DNA of 63,064 nucleotides from Butyrivibrio sp. INlla14 (GTDB lineage Bacteria; Bacillota; Clostridia; Lachnospirales; Lachnospiraceae): contig NZ_FMVS01000026.1 of NCBI RefSeq assembly GCF_900102515.1, positions 1 to 63,064 of the forward strand, written 5' to 3'. Made by a program: the position numbers and the translations under genes. Below the pieces are notes generated by a model. It made no database searches and was not told where the DNA came from. It saw only the letters and a list, made by a program, of their open reading frames with translations. Shown here in pieces: positions 48,161-57,187 of this stretch; position 1 is the first letter of the stretch, and each line of letters opens with the position of its first letter.

Positions 48161-48822
48161 TGCCAGGAATATTATCTACTGCAGGTTATTCAGAAATACT
48201 TTTAAAAGCTTTTAAAGAAACTTTATATATGACTTTTATGTCCACAATATTTTCCGTAATCTTAGGCTTTATCCCGGGAATTGTGCTTACTCTCACAGCT
48301 CCTGACGGACTTAAGCCAAACAAGATCATATATGAGGTTCTTAGCTTTATAATTAACGTGTTTAGAAGCTTTCCGTTTATCATACTTCTTGTAATCCTGA
48401 TTCCTTTTACAAGAGTTATTGTGGGAACTTCCATTGGAACAACAGCTATGATCGTTCCACTTACTATTTCTGCAATTCCTTTTATTGCAAGAGTGTTTGA
48501 AACTAGCCTTCGTGGCACTAACCCTGGAGTTGTAGAAGCTGCCAGATCTTTTGGCGCATCCAACCTTCAGATTCTTATTCATGTATATGTAAAAGAGTCT
48601 ATTCCAAGGATGCTTAATGGAATAGTCCTTCTTATCATCTCTCTTATCGGCTATTCAGCTATGGCTGGAACAGTTGGAGGAGGCGGTGTCGGCGATATTG
48701 CCATCAGATACGGTTATCAGGCCCGCAATTATGAGATTTTATTCTATTGCTCTATCATACTGATCATCTTTGTTCAGGTTATACAGATGATTGGTAACTA
48801 TATGTATAAAAAGATGTCTTAA
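48160..48822 (+). CDS. metI: methionine ABC transporter permease MetI
   Basis: 220 residues, five or six membrane helices and the EAA loop VEAARSFGASNLQILIHVYVKESIPRM that contacts MetN. GGGAGG lies 10 nt before ATG 48160, which overlaps the metN stop. Last gene of the importer; a strong terminator follows. Confidence 0.94.
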   Translation: MPGILSTAGYSEILLKAFKETLYMTFMSTIFSVILGFIPGIVLTLTAPDGLKPNKIIYEVLSFIINVFRSFPFIILLVILIPFTRVIVGTSIGTTAMIVPLTISAIPFIARVFETSLRGTNPGVVEAARSFGASNLQILIHVYVKESIPRMLNGIVLLIISLIGYSAMAGTVGGGGVGDIAIRYGYQARNYEILFYCSIILIIFVQVIQMIGNYMYKKMS

Positions 48823-48830
48823 GGATGTTT

Positions 48831-48869
48831 ACTGCCGCAATTTTTTTTGATGATTGCGGTAGTTTTTTT
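48831..48869 (+). terminator. terminator of metNI
   Basis: ACTGCCGCAAT/ATTGCGGTAGT, 11-bp stem with one G-T pair, then seven T. Confidence 0.9.
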
Positions 48870-48883
48870 ATGCAAAAAGTATG

Positions 48884-48912
48884 TTGAAAATAAGGTTGGC
48901 AGATGATATATT
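48884..48912 (+). promoter_or_regulatory. promoter of purF with overlapping palindrome
   Basis: TTGAAA (48884-48889), 17 bp, TATATT (48907-48912). TTGGCA in the spacer is repeated inverted as TGCCAA about 25 bp downstream, a possible operator or leader stem. No purine riboswitch is visible in the ~76-nt leader. Confidence 0.6.
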
Positions 48913-48994
48913 TTTGGTGTTGTGCCAAGGGATGATTATTTCATCTCTATGATAGAAGTGTCAAAAGTTTTTTGATATCTAATTGGGAGAGAGT

Positions 48995-50437
48995 ATGACC
49001 GAAAGCAGATTAGAGAGCTATAAGCGCCTGGGAGAGGAATGCGGCGTTTTTGGCATGTACGATTTTGATGGTGGAGATGTGGCAGAGTCCATTTATTATG
49101 GTCTTGTGTCGCTTCAGCACAGGGGACAGGAGAGCTGCGGCATAGCTGTAAGCGAGACTGCTGGCCCTAAGGGAAAGGTCCTTAGTTACAAGGATATGGG
49201 CCTTGTCAATGAGGCATTTACGCCGGAAATCCTTGATAAATTAAAGGGAGATATCGGTGTTGGACATGTGCGCTATTCTACAGCGGGGAGCAGCACAAGA
49301 GAAAATGCGCAGCCGCTGGTTCTTAATTATGTAAAGGGTACCCTGGCTCTGGCCCATAACGGTAACCTTGTCAATGCACCGGAGCTTCGTCAGGAGCTTG
49401 CTTATACAGGTGCGATTTTCCAGACTACAATTGATTCAGAAGTAATTGCATACCATATTGCTAGAGAGAGGCTTGTGACAAACTCTGTTGAGGAGGCCGT
49501 TGGCAAGGCTATGACCAAGATAAAGGGCGCTTATTCTCTTGTTATCATGTCACCTAGAAAGCTCATCGGTGCAAGAGATCCTTACGGCTTTAAGCCCCTT
49601 GTAATAGGAAGAAGAGAGAATTGCTATGTTCTGGCTTCCGAGACCTGCGCTCTTGATACTATTGGAGCTACCTTTATAAGAGATGTTGAGCCGGGAGAAA
49701 TTGTCACTATTTCCCCTGAATACGGTATCCGTTCAGATAAATCTATGTGCATTCCTAAAGAGAAGCACGCTCGTTGTATATTTGAATATATCTATTTTTC
49801 CAGACCAGACAGTAACATTGATGGCATCAGTGTATACGACGCCAGGATTGCTGCAGGAAGATTTTTAGCCAAGGATTCACCAGTAGAAGCCGACATGGTA
49901 GTTGGCGTTCCTGAGTCCGGCAATGTTGCAGCCCTTGGATATTCACTTGAATCTGGAATTCCTTATGGACAGGCCTTTGTCAAGAATTCATACATAGGCA
50001 GAACCTTTATTAAGCCCAAGCAAAAGAATAGAGAATCCAGCGTACAGGTCAAGCTCAACGCTTTAAAAAGCGCTGTTGAGGGTAAGAGGATCATCATGAT
50101 AGATGACTCTATCGTAAGAGGAACTACCTCAGACCGTATTGTTAGGATGCTCCGTGATGCTGGCGCCAAGGAAGTTCACATGAGAGTCAGCTCACCGCCA
50201 TTTTTATGGCCTTGCTACTTTGGAACTGACGTACCAGCAAGAGATCAGCTTATTGCCTACAACAGAAATGTTGATGACATATGCAAGATAATCGGAGCAG
50301 ACTCCCTTGCATATCTTAATATAGAAAGACTTGAGGAAATGGTTGGCGGAAACCTTGGAATCTGCAAGGGCTGCTTTACAGGCAACTACCCCGTAGACCC
50401 ACCAAAGGAGGACATCAGAGGAGATTTTGAGCGATAA
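48995..50437 (+). CDS. purF: amidophosphoribosyltransferase PurF
   Basis: First committed step of de novo purine synthesis: PRPP plus glutamine to phosphoribosylamine. About 480 residues. A short propeptide precedes the N-terminal nucleophile Cys of CGVFGMYD. Glutaminase motifs HRGQESCG and YSTAGSS follow, and the PRPP-binding signature is IIMIDDSIVRGTT. Four Cys in the C-terminal half fit the Fe-S cluster of the Bacillus-type enzyme. GGGAG lies before ATG 48995. Followed by purB, so the two make a purine gene pair. Confidence 0.96.
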   Translation: MTESRLESYKRLGEECGVFGMYDFDGGDVAESIYYGLVSLQHRGQESCGIAVSETAGPKGKVLSYKDMGLVNEAFTPEILDKLKGDIGVGHVRYSTAGSSTRENAQPLVLNYVKGTLALAHNGNLVNAPELRQELAYTGAIFQTTIDSEVIAYHIARERLVTNSVEEAVGKAMTKIKGAYSLVIMSPRKLIGARDPYGFKPLVIGRRENCYVLASETCALDTIGATFIRDVEPGEIVTISPEYGIRSDKSMCIPKEKHARCIFEYIYFSRPDSNIDGISVYDARIAAGRFLAKDSPVEADMVVGVPESGNVAALGYSLESGIPYGQAFVKNSYIGRTFIKPKQKNRESSVQVKLNALKSAVEGKRIIMIDDSIVRGTTSDRIVRMLRDAGAKEVHMRVSSPPFLWPCYFGTDVPARDQLIAYNRNVDDICKIIGADSLAYLNIERLEEMVGGNLGICKGCFTGNYPVDPPKEDIRGDFER

Positions 50438-50448
50438 GCAGATGAGAG

Positions 50449-50485
50449 TTCCAGCAAAATTTGCTTGCAAATATTTTTGCTGGAA
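50449..50485 (+). terminator. hairpin between purF and purB
   Basis: TTCCAGCAAAA and TTTTGCTGGAA, perfect 11-bp stem. No T-run follows, so it may be an mRNA processing or stability hairpin rather than a terminator. Confidence 0.5.
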
Positions 50486-50586
50486 TTCGAAGATGCAACG
50501 GACATGAGTAAAAAAGAAATACGAACTATCGCGTAGTAGTATGTAGTAGAATTATAGAAAACAATTTTTTAGCCGGAGGAGCAATT

Positions 50587-52020
50587 ATGAGTACAGATCG
50601 TTACACAAGCTCATTATCAGAGCGTTATGCAAGTAAGGAAATGCAGTATATCTTTTCCCAGGATATGAAGTTCAGAACCTGGAGGAGACTTTGGATTGCC
50701 CTTGCTGAGATAGAACACGAGTTAGGCCTTAATATCACACAGGAGCAGATAGATGAACTCAAGGCTCACAAGGACGACATTAACTACGAAGTAGCCATTG
50801 CCCGTGAGAAGGAAGTTCGCCACGACGTAATGAGCCATGTATATGCCTATGGCCAGCAGTGCCCCAAGGCTAAGGGAATCATCCATCTGGGTGCTACAAG
50901 CTGCTACGTTGGCGATAACACAGACATTATCGTAATGACAGAAGCCCTTAAGCTTGTTCGTAAGAAACTTGTTAACGTAATTGCAGAACTCTCAAAATTT
51001 GCTGATAAATACAAGGCTCAGGCAACTCTTGGCTTTACACATTTCCAGCCTGCTCAGCCTACAACAGTTGGTAAAAGAGCTTGCCTCTGGCTTCAGGATT
51101 TCACAATTGACCTTGAGGACCTTGACTATGTCCTTGATAATATGAAACTTCTTGGTTCAAAGGGAACAACAGGAACACAGGCTTCTTTCCTGGAACTCTT
51201 TGACGGCGATCTTTCCAAGGTTGACAAGCTTGATCCAATGCTTGCTGAGAAGATGGGCTTTAAGGGATGCATGGCAGTTTCAGGCCAGACCTATAGCCGT
51301 AAGATTGACATGAAAGTTGTTAATGTACTTGCAGGAATCTGTTCATCAGCAACCAAGATGGCTCAGGATATCAGACTTCTTCAGCACCTTAAAGAGGTTG
51401 AAGAGCCATTTGAAAAGAGCCAGATCGGATCTTCAGCTATGGCTTATAAGAGAAATCCTATGAGAAGTGAGAGAATCTGCTCACTCTCAAGATATGTGAT
51501 CGTGGATACACTTAACCCTGCTATAACTGAGGTTTCACAGTGGTTTGAGAGAACCCTTGATGATTCTGCCAATAAGAGACTTTCTATTCCAGAAGGCTTC
51601 CTTGCTACAGATGGCGTCCTTGATCTGTGCCTCAATGTAGTAGACGGTCTTGTTGTTTATCCTAAGGTTATTGAGAAGCGCCTTATGTCTGAGCTTCCAT
51701 TCATGGCAACTGAGAATATCATGATGGATGCTGTTAAGGCAGGTGGAGACAGACAGGAACTTCACGAGAGAATTCGTGAGCTTTCCATGGAGGCTGGCAA
51801 GAATGTTAAGGTAGAGGGCAAGGAGAACAACCTTCTCGAACTTATCGCTGCCGATCCTGCTTTCCATATGTCACTTGAAGACCTCAAGGCATCTATGGAT
51901 CCTCAGAAGTATGTAGGCTGCAGCGTTCATCAGGTTGAGAAGTTCCTTTCTGAAGTTGTCCAGCCAATCCTTGATGAAAATGCAGCACTTCTTGGGGTTA
52001 CAGCTGAAATCAATGTGTGA
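50587..52020 (+). CDS. purB: adenylosuccinate lyase PurB
   Basis: Splits SAICAR and adenylosuccinate, releasing fumarate, in purine and AMP synthesis. 477 residues, all-helical fumarase/aspartase-fold enzyme. Conserved regions: IIHLGATSCYVGDN, the GFTHFQPAQPTT segment with the general acid His, and the signature GSSAMAYKRNPMRSE with the catalytic flexible loop. The protein is intact. GGAGG is 7 nt before ATG 50587. The 3' side carries the conserved hairpin element. Confidence 0.96.
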   Translation: MSTDRYTSSLSERYASKEMQYIFSQDMKFRTWRRLWIALAEIEHELGLNITQEQIDELKAHKDDINYEVAIAREKEVRHDVMSHVYAYGQQCPKAKGIIHLGATSCYVGDNTDIIVMTEALKLVRKKLVNVIAELSKFADKYKAQATLGFTHFQPAQPTTVGKRACLWLQDFTIDLEDLDYVLDNMKLLGSKGTTGTQASFLELFDGDLSKVDKLDPMLAEKMGFKGCMAVSGQTYSRKIDMKVVNVLAGICSSATKMAQDIRLLQHLKEVEEPFEKSQIGSSAMAYKRNPMRSERICSLSRYVIVDTLNPAITEVSQWFERTLDDSANKRLSIPEGFLATDGVLDLCLNVVDGLVVYPKVIEKRLMSELPFMATENIMMDAVKAGGDRQELHERIRELSMEAGKNVKVEGKENNLLELIAADPAFHMSLEDLKASMDPQKYVGCSVHQVEKFLSEVVQPILDENAALLGVTAEINV

Positions 52021-52028
52021 TAAAATGC

Positions 52029-52081
52029 TATGATATAGAATTGCGAGAGTTTCGAAGAAACGGAGCAATTCGTATATCATA
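52029..52081 (+). ncRNA. conserved hairpin element, copy 2
   Basis: Outer stem TATGATATA-GAATTGC with GCAATTC-G-TATATCATA (one bulged G), internal loop GAGA opposite GGA, inner stem GTTTC/GAAAC, loop GAA. Compared with copy 1 at 10802, the inner stem sequence has changed on both sides and still pairs. It begins 9 bp after the purB stop. Confidence 0.6.
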
Positions 52082-52111
52082 TAGGCGTATTATATAGGCG
52101 TTACAATTGTT

Positions 52112-52176
52112 CTGCTACTTTTGGCAGAATTGGAGAAAGTAGCAGTAGGATTTGAAAGAATAATACTGCTACTTTT
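52112..52176 (+). promoter_or_regulatory. attenuator-like mutually exclusive hairpins upstream of metF
   Basis: CTGCTACTTT (52112-52121) can pair with AAAGTAGCAG (52136-52145), while GTAGCAGTA (52139-52147) can instead pair with TACTGCTAC (52164-52172), which is followed by TTTT. The second hairpin is terminator-like, the first an antiterminator. Confidence 0.5.
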
Positions 52177-52185
52177 GCATAGAAT

Positions 52186-52452
52186 GAAATTTCGGCAGAT
52201 ACAACAGGCAAAAAAAGTCTGTCGCAAATTAGGAAAACTGAAATTCAGGCAGACGATATCGGCCAAATGGAACTGCCGGAAATCAGAAAAAGTGAAATTT
52301 CGGCAGATACAACGGGCAAAAATAGTCTGCCGCAAATTATGAAAACTGAAATTAGGCAGACGATATCGGCCAAATGGAACTGCCGAAAATTGGAAAAAGT
52401 GAGATTTCGGCAGGTATAACAGGCAAAAATAGTCTGCCGCAAATTAGGAAAA
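52186..52452 (+). repeat. array of five ~54-bp hairpin units (two alternating types) before metF
   Basis: Units start at 52186, 52240, 52294, 52348 and 52401. Odd units carry CGGCAGA-N18-TCTGYCG and even units GGCAG-N20-CTGCC. Two types alternate, so the compound repeat is about 108 bp. The last unit merges with the metF ribosome site (GGGGG). Units of one type are about 90% identical. Confidence 0.9.
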
Positions 52453-52464
52453 AGGGGGAAGTAT

Positions 52465-53328
52465 ATGACCATAAAAGAAATCTTTCAGAATAAAGAAGTA
52501 ACACTCTCATTTGAAGTGTTTCCGCCCAAGACTGACGATGGGTACGAAGCAGTGGAGAAGGCGGCAGCAGAAATTGCAGCACTAAGGCCTGACTTCATGA
52601 GTGTTACCTATGGCGCTGGCGGTGGAACCAGCAAGAATACAGCTAATATAGCAGCTGACCTTCAGAACAAGTACAATACGCCAGTTCTGGCGCATCTTAC
52701 CTGTGTGTCCTCCACAAGAGAATTTGTTAAGGACATGATCACAGTCTACAAGGAAAAGGGCATCGAGAACATCATGGCTCTTCGCGGAGATATCCCCAAG
52801 GAAGGAAGAATCTGCTACGACTACGACCATGCAACTCAGCTCATCTATGATATCAAGAGTCAGGATGACTCTTTCTGCATAGGTGGAGCCTGCTACCCGG
52901 AGGGACATGTTGAGTGCGCTCGTCAGTCAGAGGATATAGAGCATTTAAAAGAAAAAGTTGAGGCAGGCTGTGACTTTTTGACTACACAGATGTTTTTTGA
53001 TAATTCAACTTTGTACCAGTTTCTCTATAGAATCAGGGAAAAAGGAATTGATGTTCCTGTAGTCCCAGGAATCATGCCTATTACAAATGCAAGACAGGTT
53101 GCAAGAAGCGTTGCTCTGTCAGGCTCAACCATTCCCCAGAAGATGAAGATCATGGTGGATAGATTTGCAGATGATCCTCAGAAGATGAAGGAAGCAGGAA
53201 TAATCTATGCCAGCGACCAGATCATCGACCTGATTTCCAATGGTGTCAGCCACATCCACGTGTACTCAATGAACAAGCCTGACATCGCAGCAGGCATCAT
53301 GAGAAACCTTGCTACTATCATTAGATAA
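52465..53328 (+). CDS. metF: methylenetetrahydrofolate reductase MetF
   Basis: 287 residues, FAD-dependent reduction of methylene-THF to methyl-THF for methionine synthesis and one-carbon metabolism. TIM-barrel signatures are the N-terminal LSFEVFPPKTD with the catalytic Glu, SVTYGAGGGTS, ALRGD and GCDFLTTQMFFDN. GGGGG is 8 nt before ATG 52465. Nearby metQNI supports a methionine context. Confidence 0.96.
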   Translation: MTIKEIFQNKEVTLSFEVFPPKTDDGYEAVEKAAAEIAALRPDFMSVTYGAGGGTSKNTANIAADLQNKYNTPVLAHLTCVSSTREFVKDMITVYKEKGIENIMALRGDIPKEGRICYDYDHATQLIYDIKSQDDSFCIGGACYPEGHVECARQSEDIEHLKEKVEAGCDFLTTQMFFDNSTLYQFLYRIREKGIDVPVVPGIMPITNARQVARSVALSGSTIPQKMKIMVDRFADDPQKMKEAGIIYASDQIIDLISNGVSHIHVYSMNKPDIAAGIMRNLATIIR

Positions 53329-53409
53329 ATAGGATTGGTGCAAGCAAGTTTGCTAACAAGCAACAATTAGGTGGTTGTAGTTGTACATATAATATAAAGG
53401 TGCTAAAAA

Positions 53410-53452
53410 TGCGGAAGGCCGCGGTTACAAGATAGTTGCGAAGCCCTCCGCA
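53410..53452. other. imperfect hairpin before moxR
   Basis: TGCGGAAGGC and GCCCTCCGCA form a 10-bp stem with one mismatch, with A-runs either side. On the minus strand it has a T-run, yet no minus-strand gene is present. Confidence 0.4.
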
Positions 53453-53487
53453 AAAACATATAAAACGCAGAAACAGAGGTTTACAAA

Positions 53488-54522
53488 ATGAACGAGCAGA
53501 ACATGAATAATCAGAATCCTGGGCAGCCAGGGTCTAATATCAAGATTACAGAAGAGGAATACAACTACGCGCAGGAAGTAATAAAGAGACTTTCAGATTA
53601 CTATGATGCCAAGGTTGTAGGACAGCAGCAGCTCAAGTTCTCACTTATTGGAGCTATCATTGCTGATGGTCATATCCTTATTGAGTCAGTTCCTGGACTT
53701 GCTAAGACAACAGCAGCCAAGGCTATTTCAGATGCCGTAGATGGTAAGTTCGCACGTATCCAGTGCACACCAGACCTTCTTCCTGGAGATATCATTGGTA
53801 CACAGATTTACAATCAGGCTAATGGCAAGTTTGAGACAATCCTTGGACCTGTATTTGCAAACTTTGTACTTTTGGATGAGGTAAACCGTTCAAGTGCCAA
53901 GACACAGTCAGCCATGCTGGAAGCCATGCAGGAGAAGCAGGTAACTATTGGTGGCACAACCTACAAGATGCCTCAGGATATCTTTACCGTAATTGCTACA
54001 CAGAACCCTATCGAGCAGGAAGGTACATATCCTCTTTCTGAGGCTCAGACTGATAGATTCCTCATCAAGGAGGTTATCACATATCCTCTTGCTTCTGAGG
54101 AAGTTGAGATCCTTAATAGAATTGAGAATGGATCAATTTCACAGACAACACCTCCTGTTCTTACAATTCAGGACGTTGACCGTGTTCAGGATATCTGCGA
54201 CAAGGTATATGTTGATGAGTCAGTTAAGTGGTACATTTCATCAATCGTAGTTGCTTCTAGAAGAGCAAACCAGATTCCTGGCTGCGAAGTTGGCAAGTAT
54301 GTAAGAATTGGCTGCTCGCCTCGTGCTTCTATTGCATTCCTTAAGATGGCAAGGGCTGCAGCTCTTATGCAGGGCAGAACCTACGTTACTCCTGATGATG
54401 TTAAGGCTGTTAGCCACCAGGTTCTCCGTCATAGAATTGGTCTTAACTACTCAGCAGTTGCTGATAATATTTCAGTTGAGCAGGTTATCGACGGAATCGT
54501 AAACTCAGTAAAGACACCATAA
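53488..54522 (+). CDS. MoxR-type AAA+ ATPase
   Basis: 344 residues. AAA+ core with Walker A GLAKTTAAKAI, Walker B LLDEVNRSSAKTQSAMLEAM, sensor 1 (VIATQNPIEQEGTYPLSEAQTDRF, read in parts) and the lid domain. MoxR proteins act as chaperones for VWA-domain partners; here DUF58, two VWA proteins and a TPR protein follow in order. First gene of a BatA/BatB-like operon whose products act at the membrane. The preceding 160-bp gap holds an imperfect hairpin. Confidence 0.95.
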   Translation: MNEQNMNNQNPGQPGSNIKITEEEYNYAQEVIKRLSDYYDAKVVGQQQLKFSLIGAIIADGHILIESVPGLAKTTAAKAISDAVDGKFARIQCTPDLLPGDIIGTQIYNQANGKFETILGPVFANFVLLDEVNRSSAKTQSAMLEAMQEKQVTIGGTTYKMPQDIFTVIATQNPIEQEGTYPLSEAQTDRFLIKEVITYPLASEEVEILNRIENGSISQTTPPVLTIQDVDRVQDICDKVYVDESVKWYISSIVVASRRANQIPGCEVGKYVRIGCSPRASIAFLKMARAAALMQGRTYVTPDDVKAVSHQVLRHRIGLNYSAVADNISVEQVIDGIVNSVKTP

Positions 54523-54580
54523 CGCGTCTACCCTCAAAAAGCTAGATGAATTTATATATTAGTATATTTGAATACATAGT

Positions 54581-54701
54581 GTCAGGAGTGAATATATATA
54601 TATATGGAGCGATTTTAGTTCTATGGAGACAAGACAAATCCAATGATTTGGCTTGTCGTAATGTCTAGAACTATGAGCAACATAATATATTCACGACTGA
54701 C
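54581..54701. repeat. 121-bp long imperfect palindrome between moxR and the DUF58 gene
   Basis: Nested complementary blocks: outer 54581-54597 with 54685-54701 (15 of 17 paired), TAGTTCTA (54616) with TAGAACTA (54666), GACAAG (54628) with CTTGTC (54652), CAAATC (54635) with GATTTG (54645). Either a MITE-like insertion or a structured RNA within the operon. Confidence 0.75.
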
Positions 54702-54718
54702 ATTTCAGGTAACAAAAA

Positions 54719-55618
54719 ATGAAACTAGATTATGAATACTTATCGAGGATACGAAGAGCAGTAGCTCTTTATACAAATAGGAAAACCTCCAACATTCTTG
54801 ATGGTGACTTCCACTCTATACATCGCGGCCGCAGCATGGAATTTGACGACCTCAAGGAATACAGCTTTGGCGACGATGTTCACGATATTGACTGGAAATC
54901 TTCTTCCAGAATGGGAGATATACTGGTCCGCAGGTACATGACAGACAGAAGACACAATGTAATGTTTGTCTGCGACTGCGGTCGCAAGATGCGAGGCGAC
55001 ACTCCGGGAGGAGATGCCAAGAAGGAACTGGCTCTTATGACCTTTGGAACTATCGCCTACATCACAGGTAGGAACGGGGCGGATTATGCTCTGGCTTATC
55101 CAAATGGCAACAAGGCTATGGTATCTCTTTTCCGCTCAGGTCCTGAGCACATGGAAAAGCTCATATATGACCTGGAAAAAAATATGGATCAGGACCAGGA
55201 AATCAGTGTCAATGAGGTTATAAAAGAGGTGATGAGTACCGTCCACAAAAAGATGATCATTTTCCTTATCACAGATATGGAGGGACTCAAGAATCTTGAC
55301 GGAAACATGCTAAGGGGAATCACCACAGATCATGACCTCATGATCATCAACATCGAGGATGCCATGCTTACTGGAGATATCGTCTATGATACAGATGTAA
55401 GCCTCTATGAGAAGCTTTTCTTTTCCCATAACAAGAAGCTCCACGAGGAAGAGGTCAGAATTCACGGAGAAATACTAAACGCCGCATCTTTTTTGTGCAA
55501 GCAGAACAAGGTTGGCCTCACCAGCATCAGCACTGAGAGCCAGATTATTGATGCGACAATAGATTTGTTGGAAAGGTATAGACATGGTTACTACGGTTAC
55601 ATTACAACCACCCTTTGA
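54719..55618 (+). CDS. DUF58-domain protein
   Basis: 299 residues. The DUF58 signature is clear: RGRSMEFDDLKEYSFGDDVHDIDWKSSSRMG followed by VRRYMTDRRHNVMFVCDCGRKM. Residues about 80-280 form a VWA-like fold. Partner of MoxR in the operon; role in envelope or aerotolerance unproven. It is cytoplasmic, with no membrane segment. The start at 54719 lacks a strong ribosome site. Confidence 0.92.
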   Translation: MKLDYEYLSRIRRAVALYTNRKTSNILDGDFHSIHRGRSMEFDDLKEYSFGDDVHDIDWKSSSRMGDILVRRYMTDRRHNVMFVCDCGRKMRGDTPGGDAKKELALMTFGTIAYITGRNGADYALAYPNGNKAMVSLFRSGPEHMEKLIYDLEKNMDQDQEISVNEVIKEVMSTVHKKMIIFLITDMEGLKNLDGNMLRGITTDHDLMIINIEDAMLTGDIVYDTDVSLYEKLFFSHNKKLHEEEVRIHGEILNAASFLCKQNKVGLTSISTESQIIDATIDLLERYRHGYYGYITTTL

Positions 55619-56078
55619 ATATTACTGGTGGGTTATCTTAATAGCAGCTATCTTGGCAGCAGCTGCAATAGCGATAGTTCTTTATGTGCTGAACAAATAT
55701 TTCCACATTTTCTCTAAGCTTTTTAGCAAGCCCAAGTCACAGATAAAGACGCCGCCTGCCAAATTGCTGTATCAGATCAAGGAAGACTACATTGGCCAGC
55801 TTCAGCAGCTGTCCCTTGCCTATGGCAGCAGATCCATGGACAAAAGAACTGCCTACCAGCGTCTTAGCCTTCTAATAAGAGGCTTTGTCAAGGAGGCCAC
55901 AGGCATAAATGTGGAAAACTACACCAAGGCCGAGATTAAAGCCTTTGGTATCAGGCATCTTGATAACCTGATGGAGGAGTATTATGTTCCTGAATTTGCT
56001 GAGGAAGAAAGAGCAAGTGGCAGGGATTTCGTAAACTCCTGTAATATTGCATTAGGAGTGATCAGAACATGGAGTTAA
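55584..56078 (+). CDS. membrane protein of the Bat operon
   Basis: 164 residues with one membrane helix (about residues 14-37) and a cytoplasmic helical domain to the end. Overlaps the DUF58 gene by 35 nt and the BatA-like gene by 10 nt, so the three are translationally coupled. The position matches the small anchored protein found between DUF58 and VWA genes in Bat loci. I do not recognise the domain. Confidence 0.85.
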   Translation: MVTTVTLQPPFEYYWWVILIAAILAAAAIAIVLYVLNKYFHIFSKLFSKPKSQIKTPPAKLLYQIKEDYIGQLQQLSLAYGSRSMDKRTAYQRLSLLIRGFVKEATGINVENYTKAEIKAFGIRHLDNLMEEYYVPEFAEEERASGRDFVNSCNIALGVIRTWS

Positions 56079-57187
56079 TGAATGTATGGGCCATTGTTGT
56101 GGGACTTATAATCACAGCAATAGTGGCAGCATTGGCCTTTTTTATCAAATATGAGGGAAAAGAGAAATACACACACGGAGTTAAGGCTTCTAACACTTCC
56201 CTCATCAAATCTTCTAAGGTTTATAAATCGCTGAACAAGCAGTACAACGTACTAAGGGCAGCACTGGCCATTGGAATGGTCGGAAGCATTTTGTCATCTC
56301 TTTTCCTGGTGGCAAGGCCCTATAAGACTCAGGACGTTTACACAGGGGTCAAGAAAAGAGATATCATCATCTGCATGGATGTTTCCTATTCGCTTTATGA
56401 CCTTAATATGGAGCTTGTGGATTACCTAAAGGGCGTAGTTCATGGACTTGCGGGAGACAGGATTGGCGTTAACATTTTTAATACTTCTACAGTTACTTAT
56501 GTTCCAATGACGGATGACTACGATTACGTAGAAATGAAGCTGGGTGAGCTATCCAATTACTTCGTTATGCAAAAAGAGCTGTATGAGGAATATTATGATG
56601 TATACGGCACATACCTCTCAGATTATCCGGACGATGTGTATGAGAAATACATGGCGCTTAGAGAGAAACTTGAGTACTACGATGCCGGAACTCTGCACCA
56701 CAACTCAAGTAAGGGATCATCTCTTATTGGAGAAGGCCTGGGAACAGCTCTTTATACTTTTCCTTATCTTGGGGAAAAGGATAGGACAAGATTTATCATC
56801 CTCAGTACTGATAATGAACTTAATGAGAGCTGGGGATACAAGCAGATCATGGATGTGAACACGGCGGCCAAGTACTGCCAGAGCAATGATGTTACTGTGT
56901 ACGGAATTTTCCCTGATGAAGAGGATTTCTACGATCCGGAGGAGTATAGCTATTCCGCTTGCAAACAGGAACTTGCAAATGCAATGGCAACAACTGGTGG
57001 CACGCTTTACGTAAGAACAGACGATCTGCCGGTTTCAGCTATAGTAAAAGATATCACGAAAAAAGAGGTTATCACGGCCAATATGGTCATGTCCAGAGAA
57101 ACACAGGATGTGCCAAGACCGCCATTTATAGCCCTTATTATATGTCTCGCATTTACCTGCGCGGCAGGATTGGTGTTACAGAAATGA
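56069..57187 (+). CDS. VWA-domain membrane protein, BatA-like
   Basis: 372 residues. Two membrane helices near the N-terminus (about 5-25 and 67-84), a VWA domain (about 90-320) starting with the MIDAS motif DVSYSLYD (Asp-x-Ser-x-Ser form is only partly kept), and a final membrane helix (about 352-370). AGGAG is 10 nt before the start. The stop overlaps the next gene (ATGA). Confidence 0.9.
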   Translation: MELMNVWAIVVGLIITAIVAALAFFIKYEGKEKYTHGVKASNTSLIKSSKVYKSLNKQYNVLRAALAIGMVGSILSSLFLVARPYKTQDVYTGVKKRDIIICMDVSYSLYDLNMELVDYLKGVVHGLAGDRIGVNIFNTSTVTYVPMTDDYDYVEMKLGELSNYFVMQKELYEEYYDVYGTYLSDYPDDVYEKYMALREKLEYYDAGTLHHNSSKGSSLIGEGLGTALYTFPYLGEKDRTRFIILSTDNELNESWGYKQIMDVNTAAKYCQSNDVTVYGIFPDEEDFYDPEEYSYSACKQELANAMATTGGTLYVRTDDLPVSAIVKDITKKEVITANMVMSRETQDVPRPPFIALIICLAFTCAAGLVLQK

